From an uncultured Dysgonomonas sp. (GTDB lineage: Bacteria > Bacteroidota > Bacteroidia > Bacteroidales > Dysgonomonadaceae), in the NCBI GenBank assembly GCA_937875275.1, contig CALNCC010000135.1, positions 1 to 13,207 on the forward strand: 13,207 nt of DNA. Reading direction: 5' to 3'. A model generated the notes under the pieces. It was not told the DNA's origin. It saw nothing but the letters and a program-made list of their open reading frames with translations, and searched no databases. The position numbers and the translations under genes are program-made. Positions 1 through 6,391 of this stretch are shown in pieces (positions within the stretch are counted from its first letter, which is position 1; every line of letters begins with the position of its first letter).

Positions 1-506
1 TCCCCGACGGTGTGAAAGGGAATGGCGAATGGAGCGACCTTGCGGGACTGATAGCTCCACGAGGACAGGTGAAAAAACTGATAGACGAGGTAGAAGCTGA
101 CAAGATCGCTGATATCTATCAGATGAATGCCTTTTTCGAAAAACTGCACGAAAATTATTACTCGTTGGAGTGGACATGGGCATGGAGTAAAATACAGTCA
201 TTCTATGGTTTGTCGATAGATACAATAACTATAAAAGACATCGTAGGTATCATCAAAAAATGGCAAAACGCAGTTGTCGCCCTCGATAAAATGATATACG
301 ACGATGCTAAAAAAGAATTTTCCTTATCCTCATCCACAGGCTTTGGTGTAGATGGTAACGATCACGACCGGGAAGTAGACTTCGAGCAAGTTCGCGGAGC
401 ATTCGAGAATAACGAGTTTGTGAAAACCGTACTCAATCACATCGAAAAGAAAACAGCCTTAGGGCAATCTATGATTACCCGCTTGACACTGATCGGAAAT
501 AAGTGA
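1..506 (+). CDS. DUF4954-type protein, C-terminal part (5' end outside window)
   Basis: The open frame runs in from the left edge (first full codon at position 3) and stops with TGA at 504-506, so only about 167 C-terminal residues are present. A GTG at 12 opens the frame to a start call, but there is no reason to think it is the true start because the frame is open to the edge. The visible part is mostly helical and hydrophilic. It contains the segments LHENYYSLEWTWAW, ALDKMIYDDAKKEFSLSS, TGFGVDG and DFEQVRGAFENN, which I recognise as typical of the C-terminal domain of Bacteroidetes DUF4954-type proteins. In that family the missing N-terminal part is usually a hexapeptide-repeat (left-handed beta-helix) domain resembling sugar-nucleotide or acyl transferases. 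The function is unknown. There is no signal or membrane segment in this part. The gene is convergent with the MBOAT gene, 50 bp away. The family call is from memory of the motif pattern. Confidence 0.7.
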   Translation, partial: PDGVKGNGEWSDLAGLIAPRGQVKKLIDEVEADKIADIYQMNAFFEKLHENYYSLEWTWAWSKIQSFYGLSIDTITIKDIVGIIKKWQNAVVALDKMIYDDAKKEFSLSSSTGFGVDGNDHDREVDFEQVRGAFENNEFVKTVLNHIEKKTALGQSMITRLTLIGNK

Positions 507-524
507 AAGAAAAAGGGGATGTAT

Positions 525-560
525 GTAAAAAAAATAGCTGGTATTAATTATCTCTATCAG
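525..560 (-). terminator. Candidate terminator of the MBOAT gene
   Basis: Read on the minus strand, CTGATA (560-555, overlapping the TGA stop at 559-557) can pair with TACCAG (543-538) with one G-U pair. It is followed after CTAT by a run of eight T (534-527). The stem is only 6 bp and the loop about 11 nt, so it is weak, but it sits exactly where the six-gene minus-strand run should end, between convergent genes. Confidence 0.4.
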
Positions 561-2104
561 AACTGGAAATAGATGAACGGCTGAGGCCCGCTTGTAGCTG
601 TTGCATATACCAACCAGAATACAAATCCCACCACAACGGCTTTAAACATCAACGGCAACGAATTGAACCCGGATTTGAGTGAATTGATAAAATTATCGGG
701 AAGAAAGTGCATTGCATAACCAATAGCTACCAATATAAAGACATTGCGATAACCATCAAGAACGGCAAGCCATGCATCGGGAGAGTAGGTCAACTGCCCT
801 ATGTTGCCGATTACCTGTCCGGCAATATCGAAACTACCGGCACGGAAAAATATCCAACAAAATGCTACAATGTGAAATGTGATTAGGATACGTACAACCC
901 GCCCCAATCGGTTTTCGCTCGACAGTGGTATGAATTGTTTGACAAATCGCTCGATAGCAAGTACGAGTCCATGCAATCCGCCCCAAACGACAAACTTCCA
1001 CGAGGCGCCATGCCACAGTCCGCCAATCAGCATCGTCAAAAATAGATTGAGGTAGGTTCTGAACTTACCTTTGCGGTTACCACCCAATGATATATAGAGA
1101 TAGTCGCGCAACCATGACGACAACGAGATGTGCCAGCGACGCCAAAATTCGGTAATCGACTGCGATTTATAAGGCATATTAAAGTTGGCAGGAATAGTAA
1201 ATCCCATCAGCAACGCAAGCCCGATAGCCATATCGGAGTATCCCGAAAAATCGCAATATATCTGCAAGGTGTATCCATACACAGCCATCAGATTTTCGAA
1301 TGCCGAATAACTCATCGGAGAATCGAAGATGCGGTCGACAAAATTTGTAGATATATAATCCGAGATAACAGCTTTTTTTATCAATCCCACCAAGATAAGG
1401 AACAAAGCCGTGCTTGCCTCTGTTTTAGACAGCGAAAGCTTCTTATACATCTGCGGAAGGAAATCCTTCGCACGAATAATCGGACCTGCCACAAGCTTGG
1501 GAAAGAAACTGATGTAGAAACAAAAATCGAGTGTACTCTTTGCCGGCTCCATTTCGCGGCGATATAGATCGACTGCATAGCTGACGGCTTCGAATACGAA
1601 AAACGAAATGCCGATAGGTAAGATTATATTCTGAAAAGACAGATCGCCATCGAATATAGCATTTATATTGTCTATAAGGAAGTTGGTGTACTTATAGTAA
1701 GACAGCATGCCCAGATTGGCTATGACGATAAGAGCCAAGAACAATTTTCGCCTTCCTCCGTCGGGCATATCATACATTCGCTTCGAAAGCACGTGTGTAA
1801 CTACAGCACACACCATCAGCAATATATAATAGTTACCTCCTGCCTTGTAATAGAAAAAGAGCGAAAAGACTATAATATAAAGTTTCCGAAACAGGTCGTA
1901 GCGTTGCGAACGCACCAACACATATATAATATAGAAAATGACAAACAGAGCCAAAAACATGGGGCTGTTGAACAACAACGGCCTTCCCTGGTCGTAGGTC
2001 AGCCATGTATGCACTTGCTCAGGTGTTATAGATAAAACATCTGCTTTGACGGGCTCGAAGATATTTATCCTCAGCCATTCTATTATAGATTCTATCGTGT
2101 CCAA
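557..2104 (-). CDS. MBOAT family membrane O-acyltransferase (AlgI/PatA-like)
   Basis: The product is a 515-residue polytopic membrane protein of the normal length for AlgI/PatA/DltB-type acyltransferases. These take acyl groups, usually acetyl, from a cytoplasmic donor across the inner membrane for modification of extracellular polymers. Family hallmarks are visible: QIYCDFSGYSDMAIG (281-295), EFWRRWHISLSSWLRDYLY (319-337) and GGLWHGAS (361-368). His365 in the last is the expected catalytic histidine, and His325 is the second conserved one. Long hydrophobic segments alternate throughout. The protein ends in QPFIYFQF, an F-x-Y-F tail (Phe510, Tyr512, Phe513). The start is unusual: TTG at 2104-2102, preceded in the same frame by ACG and then the TAA of the upstream SGNH gene. 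The next Met is residue 49, which would remove the N-terminal region homologues have, so TTG is the best start. No Shine-Dalgarno is visible, and translation is probably coupled to the upstream gene. The acceptor polymer cannot be read from the sequence. Confidence 0.93.
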   Translation of the reverse strand: MDTIESIIEWLRINIFEPVKADVLSITPEQVHTWLTYDQGRPLLFNSPMFLALFVIFYIIYVLVRSQRYDLFRKLYIIVFSLFFYYKAGGNYYILLMVCAVVTHVLSKRMYDMPDGGRRKLFLALIVIANLGMLSYYKYTNFLIDNINAIFDGDLSFQNIILPIGISFFVFEAVSYAVDLYRREMEPAKSTLDFCFYISFFPKLVAGPIIRAKDFLPQMYKKLSLSKTEASTALFLILVGLIKKAVISDYISTNFVDRIFDSPMSYSAFENLMAVYGYTLQIYCDFSGYSDMAIGLALLMGFTIPANFNMPYKSQSITEFWRRWHISLSSWLRDYLYISLGGNRKGKFRTYLNLFLTMLIGGLWHGASWKFVVWGGLHGLVLAIERFVKQFIPLSSENRLGRVVRILITFHIVAFCWIFFRAGSFDIAGQVIGNIGQLTYSPDAWLAVLDGYRNVFILVAIGYAMHFLPDNFINSLKSGFNSLPLMFKAVVVGFVFWLVYATATSGPQPFIYFQF

Positions 2105-2107
2105 CGT

Positions 2108-3535
2108 TTATTTCTGCTTTTTATAATTCTCGTATGCACTCAAAAAGTTGGATGTAAAAAGTATTCCTTGCATTTCGTATCCTTGTTGCGTATAATGCAC
2201 CTTATATCTGTCCATCATCTTGGCATATTCTCCTTGGTTTCCTATACTGTTCTTTCCGCCCATATTGGAATACAGATCCCAGACCGGAAATTTTTCTTGC
2301 AACTGCAATGCTTCGGTATATTGATCGACCAACGTATTGGTACGTGTACGACGAATCATGGATGGTGGCGGCGACATAACCAGCACCGGCACATCTCCGG
2401 CAGATTCTCTCACCTTATCGACAAATGACTCTAACATAAACATATATTCGCCTACCGAAACCCGACCAAACGACTCGTTAGTGCCGAACGAAAGAATAAC
2501 AAGATCGGGCTCAAGTTCAGGTAACTGCTTAAAGAACAACGGATAACGACTATAGTTGGATATCTGAGCACCATTAACACCTATCGAATGATAAATGATA
2601 CCCGGCTTCTCGTTTTCCACAACAAAGCCGTTCAACGTATATTTCGATTGCTTTCCTTCGGGAAAAATAGTTATTGAGGTTCTCGCTACCGAGTCGCTAT
2701 ACACAGAGCAATAGGGCTTGTGATCGAGTGAAACGAAATCGATATTATCATCTATTTTGACATTCGACACCTGCACCACATTCTTTGATGGTATAGTCAA
2801 AGTTTTGCCGGCATTTATCCTGTCTGATTTCATGTTATTGGCACTTTTCAGCTTGGCTACCGTAGTTCCGTATTTTCGAGCGATAACCGAAAGACTTTCT
2901 CCACTCTTTATTTTGTGTCTCTGCCCGCCTGTTGAAACGGTCGATGTCATTTTCAATTCGGGTACAGACAAGGATGCTCTATACTGCGCATTTTCTTCTG
3001 CAAACAAGACTTTTACCTTATTGAAATAATAGCCCGAATCGGCTTTCAATTGCATGGCAAAATCAGACGTCGAAGTAACCAAACTACGCCCACTCAGCCC
3101 TACTTCTACTTCGCTTTGGTTCTTTAAGTTAGTTACACATGTCCATGCGGCATTGGTGGCATACTTTATTTCTTTAGGTCCATTTGTTTTTACCAGACCA
3201 TAAGGAAAGCTAAAACCGACACCACCATCCCCAAATGCATCTTGCAACGATCGTTTGATGGTTCCCGTAAAAAATCCTGCCTGGATATGTGAATCTCCGA
3301 TGTGAACAATATTCACTTTACCTTGGTGTTCCGATTCTAATTTATACAGTTTTTCGAAAACATCCGAAAGGGAAGCTTCATTCACAAACAATATATTATT
3401 TTTCAACGAAAGGCTATCACTATCGTCAGCATATACGTAGTGTACAGCCTGTATCATCAGCACCATCGTCAGCAACAAAATTCTGACAATCTTCCACGTC
3501 TTCGTTTTACAGGTCATTATTGCCTTCATCTTCAT
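2108..3535 (-). CDS. Secreted SGNH/GDSL hydrolase or O-acyltransferase with nested LysM domain
   Basis: The product is a 475-residue exported protein. Residues 1-36 look like a Sec signal peptide (hydrophobic IVRILLLTMVLMIQAV, probable cleavage after VYA). SGNH blocks are GDSH (80-83, nucleophile Ser82), the oxyanion-hole residues in GVNGA (319-323) and GTNE (351-354, Asn353), and DRYKVH (Asp442, His447). The catalytic set is therefore complete. Between blocks I and II lies a beta-rich insert (about 165-318), and inside it a LysM module (about 206-249: HKIKSGESLSVIARKYG ... INAGKTLTIP), which in other proteins binds GlcNAc-containing glycans such as peptidoglycan. The gene overlaps the preceding SGNH gene by 29 bp and ends 3 nt before the MBOAT start. 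Met3 (3529) and Met7 (3517) are alternative starts that shorten the overlap while keeping the signal peptide. By analogy with PatB and AlgJ/AlgX it probably moves or removes acetyl groups on a cell-wall or surface glycan. Transferase versus esterase activity cannot be decided from sequence. Confidence 0.88.
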   Translation of the reverse strand: MKMKAIMTCKTKTWKIVRILLLTMVLMIQAVHYVYADDSDSLSLKNNILFVNEASLSDVFEKLYKLESEHQGKVNIVHIGDSHIQAGFFTGTIKRSLQDAFGDGGVGFSFPYGLVKTNGPKEIKYATNAAWTCVTNLKNQSEVEVGLSGRSLVTSTSDFAMQLKADSGYYFNKVKVLFAEENAQYRASLSVPELKMTSTVSTGGQRHKIKSGESLSVIARKYGTTVAKLKSANNMKSDRINAGKTLTIPSKNVVQVSNVKIDDNIDFVSLDHKPYCSVYSDSVARTSITIFPEGKQSKYTLNGFVVENEKPGIIYHSIGVNGAQISNYSRYPLFFKQLPELEPDLVILSFGTNESFGRVSVGEYMFMLESFVDKVRESAGDVPVLVMSPPPSMIRRTRTNTLVDQYTEALQLQEKFPVWDLYSNMGGKNSIGNQGEYAKMMDRYKVHYTQQGYEMQGILFTSNFLSAYENYKKQK

Positions 3536-4970
3536 GTATAATATTTGTGTTGTGTTGTGGTATATTTTCTTTAAACTTCTGATATCCTTTTTCTATTTCG
3601 CCATATATCAGTTTAGCTATGCGCTTCGATCCATTTGCATTGAAATGGGTGTAGTCTTTCCCCGCAAGTTCGTCATCAACCCACTTTACCATAGACCCTT
3701 CGCCACCCATCAATGAATAAAGATTGATAAATCCGGAGCCCGTCTTACGAGCATAGCTGCGTTGGCTATTCAACAACAAGGATACGGCCGGGTCGGTTAC
3801 CATTTCCTGATCCACCTTCGACGCCTTGTCGGCAGTAGATATGACCAATATATCAGCATCGGGGAAACAACGGCGCAGGTTTTCTACAACATGTGTCATC
3901 CCTTTTTCATACCAATTGTATGCTTTTGTTTCCTGCGAAAGGACATTCGCCCCATAGTGCAACACAATCAGGTCGTACCCGCCAAGCATGCTATTGAAAC
4001 GATTCATAAGCCCATTGTTGAGTGTCGACAGAGGGAGACCGGAGTTTCCTCGCAAAGAGAAATTATCGACATGTACTCCTTTTCCGTCATCGAAATTGAA
4101 ACCGTAAAACGGAATAGAGTCAGCATTCGAAAATGTAACTTGCAGAGACCGGGTATCACTACCTGTCAGTTTTACAGCATTCAACATATCTGACGGCTTC
4201 AATGCTTTTTCGATAACATCATCATTCGCTTTCACACTGATTGACGCATCCGCATTATCGGATCGACCATAGAACAAAGTCGCATTGTAGAGGTATCCTG
4301 TATTTTTCAGTTTGTGAGATTCATATTTTACCCAATATGTGTTAGTAGAATCTTTGGCTAAGGTAACCTGTCCATCAACACCAAACGGGCGCACCGGCCT
4401 GCGGGTGGTAATGAACGAATAGATCTGCCAATTCTTAGAATACTGATGTGCAACCGAATACCTTGCTCCGGCTGACATAGAAGTCATTCCCACAAAGCCG
4501 ACTCCTTTGCCTCCGAATTTGTTCTGTAAATAGTCTCGGATATCTTGCACTATCAGGTCTCCATCATTCATCGAGTCTCCGAAATATGCAACTCTCGCTC
4601 TGCCGCTACCGCTTTCCTCTATTTGCTTCAGTTTGGTGTAGAATCGGCTAAGGTGAACATAGCCCTCATCTCTTATCAGGGGATTTAGCGTATCATCATT
4701 CGCAACCTCCACAATATTAGCCGCATGCAAGCTATCTACTTTTGCAGCTATCTGTTCTGTATCAACATTGGGCACGGCAACTATATCCGCGTCCGCCATT
4801 TCACTTTCGTTGATTGCATCAATCAACATACTGTCCACAATCATGTTATTGCCGGTCAGCACCCTTTCCGGGAATAAACGCTCCGGAAGCACTGCCTTTA
4901 GCCCGCCGAATGCGACAACAGACAGCAACAACAATATTACAACCTTATTGAAATATGATTTTGAAGACAT
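3507..4970 (-). CDS. Membrane-anchored SGNH/GDSL hydrolase or O-acyltransferase
   Basis: The product is a 487-residue protein with a hydrophobic segment at about 9-28 (VVILLLLSVVAFGGL), best read as an uncleaved signal anchor placing the rest in the periplasm. Residues 40-100 look like a polar, low-complexity linker. SGNH blocks are FGDSMNDGD (130-138, nucleophile Ser133), RGNSG (307-311), YGANV (339-343, Asn342) and DYTHFN (Asp439, His442), so the active site appears intact. A beta-rich insert at about 220-308 lies between blocks I and II. It aligns by eye with the insert of the next gene (GYLYNATLFYG versus GYYFNKVKVLFA), and both proteins share a GGKGVGF/GDGGVGF segment after block I, so the two are paralogues. 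This one lacks LysM. The start is ATG with no Shine-Dalgarno, and a -7 box lies 25 bp upstream. It is first of the presumed SGNH-SGNH-MBOAT unit. Its role in envelope O-acylation is inferred from context. Confidence 0.87.
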   Translation of the reverse strand: MSSKSYFNKVVILLLLSVVAFGGLKAVLPERLFPERVLTGNNMIVDSMLIDAINESEMADADIVAVPNVDTEQIAAKVDSLHAANIVEVANDDTLNPLIRDEGYVHLSRFYTKLKQIEESGSGRARVAYFGDSMNDGDLIVQDIRDYLQNKFGGKGVGFVGMTSMSAGARYSVAHQYSKNWQIYSFITTRRPVRPFGVDGQVTLAKDSTNTYWVKYESHKLKNTGYLYNATLFYGRSDNADASISVKANDDVIEKALKPSDMLNAVKLTGSDTRSLQVTFSNADSIPFYGFNFDDGKGVHVDNFSLRGNSGLPLSTLNNGLMNRFNSMLGGYDLIVLHYGANVLSQETKAYNWYEKGMTHVVENLRRCFPDADILVISTADKASKVDQEMVTDPAVSLLLNSQRSYARKTGSGFINLYSLMGGEGSMVKWVDDELAGKDYTHFNANGSKRIAKLIYGEIEKGYQKFKENIPQHNTNIIHEDEGNNDL

Positions 4971-4994
4971 TGTATATTTATTTCTACGACCCTA

Positions 4995-5002
4995 CAAAAG
5001 TA
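4995..5002 (-). promoter_or_regulatory. Candidate -7 box for the SGNH-SGNH-MBOAT unit
   Basis: The minus strand reads TACTTTTG at 5002-4995, a full match to the Bacteroidetes TAnnTTTG box, in the 54-bp gap between the NimA-like gene and the first SGNH gene. Transcription would begin near 4989, giving a leader of about 19 nt. No TTG is found at the usual -33 spacing (the nearest is 26 bp upstream, at 5031-5029), so the promoter is only half supported. Confidence 0.45.
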
Positions 5003-5024
5003 TAATCTTTTTTGCATTTATCGA

Positions 5025-5507
5025 TCAGCAATACTTCGCCTTTGCTGACAAATGTTTTATTTCTATTTTGAACGTACCTGTTCTCTCCCACGATTTGTTC
5101 ATGTAGGTCTCCCCCATTTCTTCCAATCCGGGAGAATATTTTTTAACGAGCAGGCGAAGTGCTTTGCGTTTCTCTTCTTCGGGAAGATCGATATGCGCAT
5201 TGCCAAACACAATCACACTTTCGTAAAGTGTCGTGAATTTTTCGGCAATCGGCTTGGTCTTTCCCACAACGCAAAACGACACTTTATTGTCCTTTTTCAA
5301 AAGGTCTATCTTTTGCCCTTCCAATGCACAATGGAAATAGAGGCTGTGGCTATCTTTATCATAGACATAACTGATGGGAATGCCATATGCATAGCCATTA
5401 TCCTCGACGCCAAGGCTGAGAAAGCCATATTCCGAATCGGTCAATAGTTCCTCTACCCTCTCCTCACTATCGAGTATTCTGTTTTTACGTCTTACTTCTC
5501 TAAACAT
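5025..5507 (-). CDS. NimA-like pyridoxamine 5'-phosphate oxidase-family flavoprotein
   Basis: The product is 160 residues, beginning MFREVRRKNRIL, the usual opening of small split-barrel FMN-binding proteins of the NimA / PNPOx-like group. Visible family segments are GYAYGIPISYVYD (38-50), YFHCALEGQK (57-66, with the conserved His59, Gly64 and Lys66), KVSFCVVG (75-82) and EKFTTLYESVIVFG (89-102). The family includes 5-nitroimidazole nitroreductases (Nim proteins) and many uncharacterised flavin or haem binders. Chromosomal members like this one should not be assumed to give drug resistance. The frame could open nine codons earlier at a TTG (5534), which would overlap the upstream gene. I chose ATG at 5507 because the conserved N-terminus starts there and it leaves a 14-bp gap to the DUF3316 gene. 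No signal peptide is present, so it is cytoplasmic. It is probably co-transcribed with parC and the DUF3316 gene. Confidence 0.85.
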   Translation of the reverse strand: MFREVRRKNRILDSEERVEELLTDSEYGFLSLGVEDNGYAYGIPISYVYDKDSHSLYFHCALEGQKIDLLKKDNKVSFCVVGKTKPIAEKFTTLYESVIVFGNAHIDLPEEEKRKALRLLVKKYSPGLEEMGETYMNKSWERTGTFKIEIKHLSAKAKYC

Positions 5508-5521
5508 TTCTATGCGTGAAT

Positions 5522-6391
5522 TTAATAATAACAACTATTCCAATCTACTTTTTTACGGGCTTTGGCTCCACTCAGATTCACAGATTCGTGGACAATGCCG
5601 ATAACAAAACTATGAGAGTATGTATGAGTTGTCAGGCTATGCACATTGGTCTGATACAAAGAGCCTAAATATCCGGCTCTTATCATAAACCTATCGACAG
5701 GAATATCGACTGTCATATAATTTCTCAGTGCCCGTTGATTGTGCAACGATGCAAAGTTAACTACTCCGACAGAGTTTCCCATCGAAATTTCATAATACGA
5801 CTGTCCATAGTGAGGCGAAAATAAAATCCCCATCACGGGTGTATCCATCTGCCAACGGAAAGTTAGTTTCTGCCAGCTATACAACGCCATCACCGATAGA
5901 TTGAGATTTGTATATGCACGAGCCGATCCGGGATTATTGCTATTACGTTGATTGTAGAGAACCCCTCCACTTACATTCCACAAGCCTCCGGCACGTAACC
6001 GCAAATTTCCCCGATTAAGGAACTCGTAATGCCCGCCAAGACGGTAATCCAACAGCATCCACAATTCCGAGGCTGTATTAGATGGATTTTTTGCTGATGC
6101 AAACTCAAGATCTATAACCTGCTGTTTTACAAACCGATTATCGAACCACGACTTTCTATTCAGGCGTTCGTTCACCAATCGCAGCGATGTGCCGCTATAC
6201 TTCAATGGAGATAAATATGTGTCATACAAACTCATGTTACCAATGGCGAATAGGGTTGCGCTATTGATCGGATTGGGCAAAGCTACAGAAATACTATCCT
6301 GCGACTTGAGGGGCAGGCATAACACACATGCGATTACTAACGGTAAAAGGATTCTTAGACAATCTCTTATACGCAAACTATTGTTCTTCAT
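5522..6391 (-). CDS. DUF3316 domain protein, exported, probable outer-membrane beta-barrel
   Basis: The product is 289 residues. The N-terminus has a signal peptide (basic start, then ILLPLVIACVLCLPL, with cleavage probably near LKS/QDS). The mature part is rich in alternating polar and aromatic strands (for example LWMLLDYRLGGHYEF, LRLRAGGLWNVSGGV, LTFRWQMDTPVMGI, RFMIRAGYLGSLY), as expected for a small beta-barrel or beta-sandwich outer-membrane protein. Length, sequence style and position directly behind a topoisomerase IV subunit A gene fit the Bacteroidales DUF3316 family, whose function is unknown. A TTG at 6400 would extend it by three codons. I prefer ATG at 6391, which overlaps the 3' end of parC by 14 bp and implies co-transcription and probably translational coupling. 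There is no visible catalytic motif. The protein has no obvious mechanistic link to the topoisomerase. Confidence 0.78.
   Translation of the reverse strand: MKNNSLRIRDCLRILLPLVIACVLCLPLKSQDSISVALPNPINSATLFAIGNMSLYDTYLSPLKYSGTSLRLVNERLNRKSWFDNRFVKQQVIDLEFASAKNPSNTASELWMLLDYRLGGHYEFLNRGNLRLRAGGLWNVSGGVLYNQRNSNNPGSARAYTNLNLSVMALYSWQKLTFRWQMDTPVMGILFSPHYGQSYYEISMGNSVGVVNFASLHNQRALRNYMTVDIPVDRFMIRAGYLGSLYQTNVHSLTTHTYSHSFVIGIVHESVNLSGAKARKKVDWNSCYY

Noticed and set aside
1130..1567. A 145-codon plus-strand frame
   Set aside because: Antisense to the conserved core of the MBOAT gene.
5025..5507. Calling the NimA-like gene a metronidazole-resistance gene
   Set aside because: The family is broad, and the protein differs widely from the classical plasmid Nim proteins as far as I can see; context gives no support for resistance.
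5508..5534. TTG start extending the NimA-like gene by nine codons
   Set aside because: It would overlap the previous gene and add residues before the conserved family N-terminus; the ATG at 5507 fits better.
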